Of a stretch of 64,000 nucleotides of DNA, positions 1 through 8,914 are shown in pieces (within the stretch, counting starts at the first letter, position 1; the number at the start of each line of letters is the position of its first letter). Below the pieces are notes generated by a model. That model did no database searches. It saw only the letters and a list, made by a program, of their open reading frames with translations, and was not told the DNA's origin. This DNA is from Chryseobacterium sp. JUb7 (GTDB taxonomy: Bacteria; Bacteroidota; Bacteroidia; Flavobacteriales; Weeksellaceae), in contig NZ_JANUFF010000008.1 of the NCBI RefSeq assembly GCF_024806495.1, positions 62,001 through 126,000 of the forward strand. Direction: 5' to 3'. The position numbers and the translations under genes are program-made.

Positions 1-505
1 AGATAATACTTTTGGATTTTGTCATTCTGCGCTGACTTGCGGAAGCGAATCGATCCACAATTACAATATCATTTTCAGAAATTCAACGGTGAAAGATGCA
101 TCAAGATTATTGCATCTTAAAATGAGACCAGATACTCCACAACATTACGAATACATTACGCTTGACAATATCAAAGGAAACGTAAAAACGTTCTTATATG
201 TAAAAGGCTGGAACCAGTTTTTTGACTTAAAAGGTGAAGAGAAACCGAAGGCAGGACTGGCCAACAATATTGTTTTAAAAAATATCGACATCACTTGTGA
301 AACGGCTTTTTCTATTGAAAAGTCTGATTTGTATGCGTTAAAAGATTTCACTTTTGAAAATCTTAAAATTAAAACATTGAAGCCTGAAGAGCAGAATTTA
401 AATGCAATTCAAAATTTAAAACAAACTAAAGTCAGTGTAACAAAAGTGGCTTCTTTAGTCCAAACTTACGATAAAAAAGACGATTCCGATATTGCTGCGA
501 AATAA
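1..505 (+). CDS. GH28 family glycosidase, C-terminal part (cut by window edge)
   Basis: The reading frame is open from base 2, so this is the 3' end of a gene that starts upstream. The visible residues begin DNTFGFCHSALTCGSESIHN, followed by the repeated short strands (YITLDNIKGN, NIVLKNIDITCE, DFTFENLKIKT) expected of a right-handed beta-helix. This fits the C-terminal coils of polygalacturonase-like GH28 enzymes, which cleave alpha-1,4 galacturonosyl linkages in pectin or rhamnogalacturonan. The catalytic Asp residues would lie upstream and cannot be checked. Its stop overlaps the start of the next gene by one base (TAATG), which implies translational coupling with the GH2 gene. The family assignment rests on the beta-helix look and on the pectin context; the exact substrate is not known. 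Confidence 0.7.
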   Translation, partial: DNTFGFCHSALTCGSESIHNYNIIFRNSTVKDASRLLHLKMRPDTPQHYEYITLDNIKGNVKTFLYVKGWNQFFDLKGEEKPKAGLANNIVLKNIDITCETAFSIEKSDLYALKDFTFENLKIKTLKPEEQNLNAIQNLKQTKVSVTKVASLVQTYDKKDDSDIAAK

Positions 506-3360
506 TGAGTTTCTTTTCCAAAATATTCGTTTTTTTATGCTTCTGTTCACAGATCCTGCATGCTCAGTCTAAGGAAATACAGTTTCTTAGCGGGAGAGAT
601 GCTGAGCATACCAAAGAATGGGATTTTTGGATCAACGGAGGTAGGAAATCGGGAGTTTGGAGCAAAATAAATGTCCCTTCTCATTGGGAACAGCAGGGTT
701 TTGGTTCTTATAATTACGGTCGGGATTATGTAACGTATGGTAAAAACTTCAAGTTTCACGATGAGACAGGTCTATACAAACACAAATTTTCAGTTCCCAG
801 TTCATGGAAAGGAAAAACCATTAACATCGTTTTTGAAGGTTCAATGACCGACACAGAAGTGAAAATTAACGGAAAATTAGCAGGACCCATTCATCAGGGA
901 GCTTTTTATGAATTTAAATATGATGTTTCCGATAAAATACAATTCGGAAAAGAAAATATGTTAGAAGTCAAAGTTTCTAAAATGTCGGCTGATAAATCGG
1001 TCAATAACGCTGAACGTTTGGCAGATTATTGGATTTTGGGAGGAATTTTCCGTCCTGTCTATTTAGAAGCCAATCCGAAAGAACATATTTTATCAACAGC
1101 GATTGATGCCAAAGCCGACGGAACTTTTCGTTCGAATATTCATTTAAATGAAATTAATTCTGCCAATACTATAAAAGTGGAATTATTTGATGCTAAAAAT
1201 AATTTGGTTGGCGAATCTAAGATCCAAATTCAAAAAGGGGATACTTTAAGACAGATTCAGTTTTCCATTAAAAATCCAAAACTTTGGACAGCAGAAACAC
1301 CTAATTTGTACAAAGCAAGATTTACTTTACATAAAAACAAAAAAATAATCAGTCAAACTGAAGAAAAATTTGGTTTCAGAACCATTGAAATCCGTAAAGG
1401 TGACGGAATTTTCATCAACGGAACAAAGGTAAAAATGAAAGGTATCAACCGTCACGTTTGGTGGCCAGAAACGGGTAGAGCAGTGACGGAAAATATCGAT
1501 TTAATGGACGTTCAGCTCATCAAAGAAATGAATATGAATGCCGTTCGATGTTCTCATTATCCGCCCAATAAATCATTTTTAAAGATTTGTGATTCTTTAG
1601 GACTGTATGTGTTGGATGAATTGGCGGGTTGGCAAAAAAAATATAGTACCGAAGTTGGCAAAAAGCTCGTGAAAGAAATGGTTACAAGAGATGCAAATCA
1701 TCCTTCGATTATTTTTTGGAGCAACGGAAATGAAGGCGGGCATAATTTTGATTTGGATACAGAATTTGCAAAATACGACTTGTCAAACCGTCCTGTTATT
1801 CATGCGCATCATAAGCCTGGAAATGCTTTCAACGGAATCGACTGCAATCATTACGAAGATTATTACAGCACAAAAACGATTCTCGAAGGTGAAAATATTT
1901 ATATGCCGACTGAGTTTTTACACGCTCAGGATGACGGCGGTGGCGGAACTTCTTTAGCCGATTATTGGGAACTGCACTGGAATTCCAAAAAAGGAGCAGG
2001 AGGTTTTCTTTGGGCATTTGTGGATGAAGGTTTGGTGCGAACGGATTTCAACAATCAGATTGATGTGAACGCAATCAATGCTCCTGACGGAGTTTTAGGG
2101 CCACATCGCGAGAAAGAAGGAAGTTTTTACGCCATCCGTGAAATTTACAGTCCGGTAAAAATTGATTTGAAAACTTTATCAAATGATTTTAATGGAAATA
2201 TTTTTGTTGAAAACCGCTATCATTTTACGAATTTAAAGGATTGCCAGTTTGAATGGAAATTGGTTAAATTCAAAACACCATTTTCATCCGAATCGGGTTT
2301 TGATATTATTAAAACAGGAAAAGCAGATTCTCCAAATATTCAACCGACAGAAAAAGGAAATATCAATTTAAATCTTCCTCAAAACTGGAAAGAAAATGAA
2401 GGATTGTTATTGACTGCAACAGATCCTTTTGGAAAAGAAATTTACACCTGGACTTGGAAAATTAAATCTAATAATGAAATTTCAAAACAGTTTTCAAAAT
2501 CATTAAGTAAAGAGTTCCCAGTTTCTATTGTCGAAAATGATGCTGAATTTATTTTAAAATCGGACGAAAAAGAATTTGCCATCGGAAAAAGAGACGGGTT
2601 ATTAAAATCTGTCATTGTCGATAAAAAAGGCAAAAAAATGACCTTCAAAAACGGACCGGTTTTCGTGAACGGAACAATGGAGTTATCATCGATAAAATCT
2701 TTTGCAGAAGGACAAAGTCAACTGATTGAAGTCAATTACAAAAATAGAAATAAAATAATCTGGAAACTGAATCCGAACGGAATTTTAGAATTGAATTATG
2801 AATATTCTTTGTCTGGAGATTATCAATTTTCAGGCGTAAGTTTTGATGAGCCTGAGAATTATGTGATCAGCGCAAAATGGTTGGGGAAAGGACCTTATCA
2901 CGTTTGGAAAAACCGTTTGCAGGGACAGACTTATAATGTTTGGCAGAATTTAAAAAACTCAACACGAACTGGGCAATCGCCGTGGATTTATCCAGAATTT
3001 AAAGGATATTTTGATGATGTTTCGTGGTTACAATTGGATACAGCAGAAGGAAAAATAACGGTTGGAACAAAAGAAGAAAAAATGTTCGTGAGACTTTTTG
3101 ATTTTTACGGAATTTACGGTACAGAAGGTTATCCAAAACTGCCAAGCGGAAATATTTCATTTTTGGATGCCATTCCGCCATTAGGAACTGTTTTGGCATT
3201 TAACATTAACGATAAAACCGAATCTTTAGGACCGGAAAGTGAGCCGAATCATCTGAACGGAACATTTAAAAGAACCTTATATTTCTATTTTGGATTACCG
3301 GATTTGGGCGATGAAAAAATGCAGTTTATAATGCCAAAAGAAAATATTTTAACGGATTAA
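505..3360 (+). CDS. GH2 beta-galactosidase/beta-glucuronidase-type glycosidase
   Basis: This is a 951-aa exported enzyme with a signal peptide ending near HAQ (residue 21). The order is GH2 sugar-binding domain (about 40-190), immunoglobulin-like domain (about 195-295), TIM barrel (about 300-600) and a C-terminal beta-rich region resembling the LacZ small-chain domain. The acid/base glutamate is E410 in NGNEGG, and the likely nucleophile is E470 in MPTEF. GH2 enzymes remove beta-linked galactose, glucuronate or related sugars. Next to pectin backbone enzymes it could trim galactan or uronic acid side chains of rhamnogalacturonan I. It overlaps the preceding GH28 gene by one base and is followed 3 bases later by a CE12-type esterase, so the three are probably one transcript. 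The sugar specificity cannot be read from the sequence. Confidence 0.9.
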   Translation: MSFFSKIFVFLCFCSQILHAQSKEIQFLSGRDAEHTKEWDFWINGGRKSGVWSKINVPSHWEQQGFGSYNYGRDYVTYGKNFKFHDETGLYKHKFSVPSSWKGKTINIVFEGSMTDTEVKINGKLAGPIHQGAFYEFKYDVSDKIQFGKENMLEVKVSKMSADKSVNNAERLADYWILGGIFRPVYLEANPKEHILSTAIDAKADGTFRSNIHLNEINSANTIKVELFDAKNNLVGESKIQIQKGDTLRQIQFSIKNPKLWTAETPNLYKARFTLHKNKKIISQTEEKFGFRTIEIRKGDGIFINGTKVKMKGINRHVWWPETGRAVTENIDLMDVQLIKEMNMNAVRCSHYPPNKSFLKICDSLGLYVLDELAGWQKKYSTEVGKKLVKEMVTRDANHPSIIFWSNGNEGGHNFDLDTEFAKYDLSNRPVIHAHHKPGNAFNGIDCNHYEDYYSTKTILEGENIYMPTEFLHAQDDGGGGTSLADYWELHWNSKKGAGGFLWAFVDEGLVRTDFNNQIDVNAINAPDGVLGPHREKEGSFYAIREIYSPVKIDLKTLSNDFNGNIFVENRYHFTNLKDCQFEWKLVKFKTPFSSESGFDIIKTGKADSPNIQPTEKGNINLNLPQNWKENEGLLLTATDPFGKEIYTWTWKIKSNNEISKQFSKSLSKEFPVSIVENDAEFILKSDEKEFAIGKRDGLLKSVIVDKKGKKMTFKNGPVFVNGTMELSSIKSFAEGQSQLIEVNYKNRNKIIWKLNPNGILELNYEYSLSGDYQFSGVSFDEPENYVISAKWLGKGPYHVWKNRLQGQTYNVWQNLKNSTRTGQSPWIYPEFKGYFDDVSWLQLDTAEGKITVGTKEEKMFVRLFDFYGIYGTEGYPKLPSGNISFLDAIPPLGTVLAFNINDKTESLGPESEPNHLNGTFKRTLYFYFGLPDLGDEKMQFIMPKENILTD

Positions 3361-3363
3361 ATT

Positions 3364-4686
3364 ATGAAAAATAGAGTTGGATTTTTAATGCTTTTTATCT
3401 GTTCGTTGATGTTTGCTCAACAAACTACTTTCAAATTTGATTTTGGTGGAAACAGAGTCGAAAACGGATTTATTCCTATCAGCTCCATTTCAAAATTTGA
3501 TAAAAAAACAGGTTATGGTTTTATGGATATTTCAGGATTAAAATCCATTGACAACGGTGGAAATGCTTTGACGGGAGATTTCATCACGAGCGATAAACCT
3601 TTTTATTTTTCGGTCGCAATTCCCGAAGGAAATTATGATATTAAACTGAATTTAGGCGATACAAAAGGAACTTCTGAAACCACTATTCGTGTAGAAAACC
3701 GACGCCTGATGTTAAATGATTTCAAAACAAGACAAGGCGAAGTTGTCGAAAAACAAATCACAGTTCACGTAAAAGATAGTATTATCAGAAATCAAAACGG
3801 GGACAAAATAGGGATTGTAAAACTAAAACCTAGAGAAACAAAATATTTACATTGGGATAATCTATTGACGATTGAATTTAATGATAAAGCTCCGAAAGTG
3901 TGCTCAGTAATAATTCAACCTAACAAAACGGCGAAAACTATTTATTTAACAGGAGATTCAACCGTTGTGGATGCTCAATATGAACCTTGGGCTTCGTGGG
4001 GACAGATGCTGCCGTATTTTTTCGCTCCGAATGAAGTGGTCATTGCCAATTATGCCGAAAGCGGAGAAACTTTAAAAGCCTTTGAAGACCGCCACCGAAT
4101 CGATAAAATCTGGAATAAAATTAAACGCGGAGATTATCTCTTCATTCAATTTGGACACAACGATCAAAAATATGGATACAGCGAAAAATCGGGATATAGA
4201 AAAAGATTAAAAGAATGGATTCAAAAGGCAAAACAATTGGGTGCGATTCCTGTGTTGGTCACTTCCATGAACCGTCATGTTTTTGATCAGCATAATGAAA
4301 TTGTGAATACATTGGATGATTTTCCGGATGCGATGCGTGAAATTGCGAAAGAAGAAAATGTATATCTAATTGATTTAAATGCATTAAGCAAAACATTATT
4401 CGAAGCAATGGGACCGGAAAATTCAAAAAAAGCATTTGTCTATTATCCTGCCAATTCTTATCCGAATCAACCGAAAGCTTTAGCAGATGATACGCATTTT
4501 AATACGTATGGAGCTTACGAATTGGCGAAATGTGTCGTAAAATCTATCGTTGATCAAAATCTTCCTTTGAAGAAATATATCTCGAAAAATTATAAAAATT
4601 TTGAACCAAATAAACCTGATGATGTTGAAAAATTTCACTGGCCGGAATCTATTTTTATGGAATCTTTAAAACCTGATGGAAATTAA
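3364..4686 (+). CDS. Rhamnogalacturonan acetylesterase-like SGNH hydrolase (CE12 type)
   Basis: The 440-aa protein has a signal peptide ending at FAQ. A beta-sandwich-like N-terminal domain (about 20-185, containing FDFGGNRVENGF) precedes an SGNH esterase domain. The catalytic serine is S199 in TGDSTV. The block III/IV elements GHND and ADDTHFN supply the Asn and the Asp/His pair (D376, H378). CE12 enzymes remove acetyl groups from galacturonic acid in the rhamnogalacturonan backbone, which opens the polymer to the lyase and glycosidases. The extra N-terminal domain makes it longer than the second CE12 protein in this locus (258 aa), so the two may act on different acetylation patterns. It lies 3 bases after the GH2 gene. 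Confidence 0.88.
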   Translation: MKNRVGFLMLFICSLMFAQQTTFKFDFGGNRVENGFIPISSISKFDKKTGYGFMDISGLKSIDNGGNALTGDFITSDKPFYFSVAIPEGNYDIKLNLGDTKGTSETTIRVENRRLMLNDFKTRQGEVVEKQITVHVKDSIIRNQNGDKIGIVKLKPRETKYLHWDNLLTIEFNDKAPKVCSVIIQPNKTAKTIYLTGDSTVVDAQYEPWASWGQMLPYFFAPNEVVIANYAESGETLKAFEDRHRIDKIWNKIKRGDYLFIQFGHNDQKYGYSEKSGYRKRLKEWIQKAKQLGAIPVLVTSMNRHVFDQHNEIVNTLDDFPDAMREIAKEENVYLIDLNALSKTLFEAMGPENSKKAFVYYPANSYPNQPKALADDTHFNTYGAYELAKCVVKSIVDQNLPLKKYISKNYKNFEPNKPDDVEKFHWPESIFMESLKPDGN

Positions 4687-4708
4687 AAAAATTGCAGTTA
4701 AAGAGGGG

Positions 4709-4723
4709 AACCACGAAGTGGTT
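4709..4723. repeat. Short inverted repeat heading a tandem repeat tract
   Basis: AACCAC-GAA-GTGGTT is a perfect 6-bp inverted repeat just after the CE12 stop codon. It directly precedes the tandem repeats that start at 4730. It may be part of the same intergenic element or a weak hairpin. Confidence 0.55.
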
Positions 4724-4729
4724 CAACAT

Positions 4730-4820
4730 GAATAGCTCCGGGTGAAATCCGTTGTCATATGAATAACATCGGGTAAACCTCGGTGAAATATAAATAATAT
4801 CGGGCAAAAAAAAGAAATAT
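4730..4820. repeat. Tandem repeat, period 31 bp, about 2.9 copies
   Basis: Three degenerate units start GAATAGCTCCGGGTGAAA (4730-4760), GAATAACATCGGGTAAAC (4761-4791) and AAATAATATCGGGCAAAA (4792-4820). Together they fill the gap between the CE12 gene and the GH106 gene. The core AATA-N3-TCGGGTAAA is the conserved part. Its role is unknown. Confidence 0.7.
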
Positions 4821-4859
4821 AAAATCGAATATAATTCGTTTTAAAATCATCAATCAAAA

Positions 4860-7631
4860 ATGAAATTTAAAAATATAGTCAAACTCAGCGTTCTCTGTTT
4901 TGCTTTCGGAAATCTTTCAGCACAAAATCCCTGGCCAAAAGCGACGAATACCGCTCAGCCATGGACGCGTTGGTGGTGGATGGGAAGCGCTGTTGATGAA
5001 AAAGGATTGGACAAACAATTGACGACCCTTTCAAAAGCTGGTTTTGGCGGAGTAGAAATTGTCCCGATTTATGGTGCAAAAGGTTTTGAAAACAGATACC
5101 TCAATTACCTTTCTCCGGAATGGATGAAAATGCTTCAGTTCACGACTGATAAAGCCCAAAGCCTGAATATGGGTGTTGATATGGCAGTAGGAACGGGTTG
5201 GCCAATCGGAGGGCCACAAGTGGATGAAAATGATGCTGCCACAAAAATGATCGTTCAGACTTACACGATTTCATTAGGTGAAAAATTAGCAGAAAAGATT
5301 GCTTTAAAAGATGAAAAGCAAAAGGTTTTAAAAACGATAAAATTAGATATTGTAACCGCTTATAACGAAAAAAATGAAGCGGTAGTTTTAACGGATAAAA
5401 TTAATACAGACGGAACTTTAAACTGGAAACCAAGTTCAGGAAACTGGACAATCTATGCGGTTTTTACAGGTAAAACATTACAAAAAGTAAAACGTGCTGC
5501 TCCGGGTGGAGAAGGGTATACTTTAGACCATTTTTCTCCCGATGCAACGAAAGATTATCTCAAAACTTTCGACAAGGCTTTTGGGAATTCAAATTATGGA
5601 ATCCGTTCTTTTTTTAACGATAGTTACGAGGTTTACAATGCAGACTGGACTGCTGATTTTAAAGATGAATTTAAAAAAAGACGAGGGTATGATCTAAGTC
5701 CGTACATCAAATATTTGGTGAGTGATGAAGATAATGAAATGACAGGCAGAATAAAATCCGATTATCGCGAAACGATGAGCGAATTGATTTTGAGTAACTT
5801 CACTGATAATTTTACGAAGTGGGCTCATTCCAAAAATTCCAAAAATACCAATCAGGCACACGGTTCACCGGGAAATTTGCTGGATTTATACGCGGCAGTC
5901 GACATCCCTGAATCTGAAACTTTTGGGAGTACAAAATTTGATATTCAAGGTTTGAAAAGAAATGTTGAAGATATCAACACAAAGGAAGTTCCTGACATTA
6001 ATATGCTGAAATTTGCATCTTCGGCAGCCAATATTACCGGAAAACCTCTGATTTCCAATGAATCTTTTACTTGGTTGACGGAACATTTCAAAACGTCTTG
6101 GTCGCAGGTAAAACCTGAAGCCGAGCAGATTTTTCTGTCGGGTATCAACCATATTTTTTATCACGGAACTACGTATACGCCGGCTGATGTTCAGTTTCCG
6201 GGTTGGCTGTTTTATGCTTCGACGAATTTCGTTCCCGAAAACAGTTTGTGGCCCAATATAAAAGGCTTAAATTCTTACATCGAGCGAACGCAATCTGTTT
6301 TGCAAAGCGGAAAATCAGATAATGAAATCCTGATGTACTGGCCGGTTTATGATCAATGGGCGAGTCCGAAAGGAAAAGATATGGCATTCAAAATTCATAA
6401 TATTGAAAAGTGGTTGCATCCGACTCCGTTTTACGAAAATCTTGAAAAATTGGGTAAATCCGGTTATTCTTTAGATATGATTTCGGATAAAATGATTGGT
6501 GAATCAAAGTCGGAAAATCAGAAAATCCAGATTGGAAAAGGAGCTTCTTATCAGGTTTTAATTATTCCTGAATTAACGTATTTACCGGATTCTACGCTTA
6601 ACAATATCTTAGAATTAGCTAAAAACGGAGCTTCCGTCATTTTTCAAAGTGAACCAAAGGATATTCCCGGATTTTTCGAATCAGACAAAAGAAAAAATAA
6701 CTTAAAATCGTTGTGGAATAAAATTCCGTTTAATCAGCAAAATGATGTAAAAGTCGCAATCTTCGGAAAAGGGAAAATTGTTTTAAGTTCTGATGTTGAA
6801 AAAGGGTTGGAATATTTAAAAATTGAAAGAGAAAAATTAACGGATACAGGACTAAAATTCATCAGAAGACAGTTTGATGGCGGAAAATATTATTATATTG
6901 TCAATCATACTTCAAAAGAAATCAATCAGTTCGTTCCATTGAATTTTACTGGAAAACAAGTGGCGCTGATGAATCCTGAAAATGGTGATTTTGGTGTCGC
7001 TGAAACGCAGAATAATTCGGTTAAAGTTCAATTGAAATCAGGTGAATCTTTAATCATAAAAACGTCAGAAAATATTGATTCATCAATTCCAAAGTGGAAA
7101 TATATTGAAAAAATAGATGCTCCGATTGTTTTAAACCAATCTTGGCAACTGACATTTAAAGAAGGTGGCCCTGAACTTCCAAAAACAAGAACTTTAAAGA
7201 AATTAGAACCTTGGACTAACTTTTCGGATGACGCTTCAACACAGAGCTTTTCCGGAACAGGAATTTACACAACAACTTTACATTTAAATAAAAAAAATGC
7301 GGATGATTATTTGTTGAAATTCGGCAAGTTATATGAAAGTGCGAAAGTAATGATCAACGGTCAGGAAGCAGGAATTGTCTGGAGTATTCCTTTTGAAATC
7401 AACGTTGGGAAATATCTGAAAAAAGGAAAAAATACCATTCAGATTGAAGTTTCAAACTTAATGGTGAACAGAATCCGTTATATGGATCAGCATAAAATTC
7501 AGTGGCGGAATTATCATGAAATTAACTTCGTTAATATTGATTATAAGCCTTTTGATGCTTCCGACTGGAAAGTTCAGCCTTCCGGTTTGGATGGTGACAT
7601 TCAGTTGATACCTTTGTATTATTCAAAATAA
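4860..7631 (+). CDS. GH106 alpha-L-rhamnosidase
   Basis: This is a 923-aa exported protein with a signal peptide ending NLSAQ at about residue 22. It opens with the GH106 hallmark region (PWTRWWWMGSAV, GFGGVEIVPIYG, VGTGWPIGGP). The catalytic barrel runs to about residue 480 and contains SNESFTW, a candidate catalytic glutamate. A C-terminal GH2-like jelly roll follows (about 745-900: SGTGIYTTTL, GQEAGIVWSIPFEINV). GH106 enzymes release terminal alpha-L-rhamnose, here from oligosaccharides made by the PL11 lyase or from side chains. The released rhamnose would feed RhaT and the rhamnose pathway encoded downstream. A tandem repeat separates it from the upstream operon. Confidence 0.93.
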   Translation: MKFKNIVKLSVLCFAFGNLSAQNPWPKATNTAQPWTRWWWMGSAVDEKGLDKQLTTLSKAGFGGVEIVPIYGAKGFENRYLNYLSPEWMKMLQFTTDKAQSLNMGVDMAVGTGWPIGGPQVDENDAATKMIVQTYTISLGEKLAEKIALKDEKQKVLKTIKLDIVTAYNEKNEAVVLTDKINTDGTLNWKPSSGNWTIYAVFTGKTLQKVKRAAPGGEGYTLDHFSPDATKDYLKTFDKAFGNSNYGIRSFFNDSYEVYNADWTADFKDEFKKRRGYDLSPYIKYLVSDEDNEMTGRIKSDYRETMSELILSNFTDNFTKWAHSKNSKNTNQAHGSPGNLLDLYAAVDIPESETFGSTKFDIQGLKRNVEDINTKEVPDINMLKFASSAANITGKPLISNESFTWLTEHFKTSWSQVKPEAEQIFLSGINHIFYHGTTYTPADVQFPGWLFYASTNFVPENSLWPNIKGLNSYIERTQSVLQSGKSDNEILMYWPVYDQWASPKGKDMAFKIHNIEKWLHPTPFYENLEKLGKSGYSLDMISDKMIGESKSENQKIQIGKGASYQVLIIPELTYLPDSTLNNILELAKNGASVIFQSEPKDIPGFFESDKRKNNLKSLWNKIPFNQQNDVKVAIFGKGKIVLSSDVEKGLEYLKIEREKLTDTGLKFIRRQFDGGKYYYIVNHTSKEINQFVPLNFTGKQVALMNPENGDFGVAETQNNSVKVQLKSGESLIIKTSENIDSSIPKWKYIEKIDAPIVLNQSWQLTFKEGGPELPKTRTLKKLEPWTNFSDDASTQSFSGTGIYTTTLHLNKKNADDYLLKFGKLYESAKVMINGQEAGIVWSIPFEINVGKYLKKGKNTIQIEVSNLMVNRIRYMDQHKIQWRNYHEINFVNIDYKPFDASDWKVQPSGLDGDIQLIPLYYSK

Positions 7632-7669
7632 AATTAATTTGAAAACGGAAATAAGTTAAAAAAAAGACA

Positions 7670-7744
7670 CTTCGACAAGCTCAGTGTGACATTTCTAATA
7701 CTACATGTTTAATTATTAGCGTTGTCAGGCTGAGCCTGTCGAAG
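7670..7744. repeat. Dispersed inverted-repeat element (family A), copy 1
   Basis: The left arm CTTCGACAAGCTCAG (7670-7684) pairs with the right arm CTGAGCCTGTCGAAG (7730-7744) with one mismatch. It lies downstream of the GH106 stop and could form a hairpin in the transcript. Related copies occur near 8744, 11621, 24274, 31217 and 36749. Confidence 0.8.
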
Positions 7745-7770
7745 CCTTAATTAAAAAGTAAACAAGAATC

Positions 7771-7858
7771 AAACTTTGCAGCCTTATTTAAGTGAAACGC
7801 CTTTGCAAACTTAAAACGAATAGTAGTAAAAGAAATCTTAGCGTACTTTGCGTTAAAT
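7771..7858. repeat. Dispersed intergenic repeat (family B), copy 1
   Basis: This tract contains AGTGAAACGCCTTTGCAAAC and, 40 bases on, CTTTGCGTTAAA. The same two phrases occur at 11800-11909 and in weaker form at 24141-24214. Each copy lies near a family A element and just upstream of a gene start. Confidence 0.7.
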
Positions 7859-7875
7859 AAAAAATATTCAAAAAC

Positions 7876-8673
7876 ATGAAACAAAAAATATTAAAAATAT
7901 TCGCATTAGGAGCCTTAGTAACATTCGGATGTTCCAATGCTCAAAATAAGCCAAAAGTAGTTTTAGATAACTTCTTTAACAATGAAAAAAAGGAAAATAA
8001 AGACACCAAAGTGCTGGAATCTTGGCATTATACATGGAATGATACGACAAACGGCGGATTCTCTCTATTAGGCGAGATTTTCCAGAAACAAGGTGCGGAA
8101 ATCACGACGCTTACAACTGCTCCTTCTAAAAATGATTTAAAAAATGCCAATGTTTACATCATCGTAGACGCAGACATAGATAAAGAAGCCTATGGAGGAA
8201 AAGCCAATTTAATAGATCCGACAACCATTAAAAATCTGGAAGAATGGGTGAAAAAAGGCGGCGTTTTAGTCTTGTTAAGTAATGATAATGGCAATTCAGA
8301 ATTCGTACATTTCAATCAATTGGCGGAAAAATTTGGAATTCACTTTAATGATGACAGTATTAATCGAGTGAAAGGAAGAGAATTCGAACAAGGAAAAGTG
8401 ACTGTTGAACAGGGAAATCCTGTTTTTTCGGCACAGAAATTATACATGAAAGAAGTAAGTACGATAGATGTAAAATCTCCTGCAAAAGCATTTTTAACTG
8501 CAGAAGGTAAAAACATCGGAGCGATCGCAAAAGTTGGAAAAGGAACCGTTTTCGCATTGGGTGATCCTTGGTGCTACAACGAATATATCGACGGTAAAAA
8601 ATTGCCAACCGATTTTACCAACTATCAGGGAACTGAAGAATGGGTGAAATGGTTGTTGAAACAGGTAAAATAA
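7876..8673 (+). CDS. DUF4350-like exported protein of the pectin locus
   Basis: The 265-aa protein has an N-terminal signal. Cys19 (TFGC) could be a lipidation site, although a classical cut after NAQ is also possible. The mature part looks like a Rossmann-type glutamine-amidotransferase-like fold: VYIIVDADID, EEWVKKGGVLVLLSND and a late GKGTVFALGDPWCYNEY. DUF4350-type domains are found beside or fused to GH105 hydrolases in rhamnogalacturonan loci of Bacteroidetes, but their biochemical role is not established. No catalytic residues are claimed. It lies between the GH106 and PL11 genes and has its own upstream repeat-rich region. Confidence 0.7.
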   Translation: MKQKILKIFALGALVTFGCSNAQNKPKVVLDNFFNNEKKENKDTKVLESWHYTWNDTTNGGFSLLGEIFQKQGAEITTLTTAPSKNDLKNANVYIIVDADIDKEAYGGKANLIDPTTIKNLEEWVKKGGVLVLLSNDNGNSEFVHFNQLAEKFGIHFNDDSINRVKGREFEQGKVTVEQGNPVFSAQKLYMKEVSTIDVKSPAKAFLTAEGKNIGAIAKVGKGTVFALGDPWCYNEYIDGKKLPTDFTNYQGTEEWVKWLLKQVK

Positions 8674-8682
8674 ATAACAGTT

Positions 8683-8696
8683 GCGCAATCGATTGA
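8683..8696. promoter_or_regulatory. Palindromic operator candidate (AATCGATT core), site A
   Basis: GCGCAATCGATTGA lies just after the DUF4350-like stop and about 220 bases before the PL11 start. The centre CAATCGATTG is a perfect palindrome. It matches three other intergenic sites in this locus and fits the general AAnCGnTT form of LacI-family operators. Confidence 0.6.
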
Positions 8697-8743
8697 ATAT
8701 TTTTTACTTGATTTTTTGGCAACTTAATCTGGCTGTAGTTTAT

Positions 8744-8762
8744 CCTGAGCTTGTCGAAGAGC
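8744..8762. repeat. Half copy of dispersed element family A
   Basis: CCTGAGCTTGTCGAAGAGC matches one arm of the family A inverted repeat. The partner arm was not seen. Confidence 0.6.
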
Positions 8763-8796
8763 TCCGTTCAAGTCGGGCTGCGAGAGATTCGGTGAA

Positions 8797-8831
8797 AATC
8801 CTTGTCAAGGTTCAAAACCTTGACAAGGATT
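8797..8831. repeat. Perfect 16-bp hairpin upstream of the PL11 gene
   Basis: AATCCTTGTCAAGGTT (8797-8812) and AACCTTGACAAGGATT (8816-8831) are exact reverse complements around a 3-base loop. It lies between operator site A and the PL11 start at 8915, so it would be in the leader or act as a terminator for the gene before. No U-tract follows, which argues against a simple terminator. Confidence 0.7.
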
Positions 8832-8914
8832 AAAATAGGGCCTGTTTATAGAAAAGGTTGAAAAATATGGCTTCAGCCAAAACATAAAAATTTTACTAAT
8901 ATCACTGTAGAATT

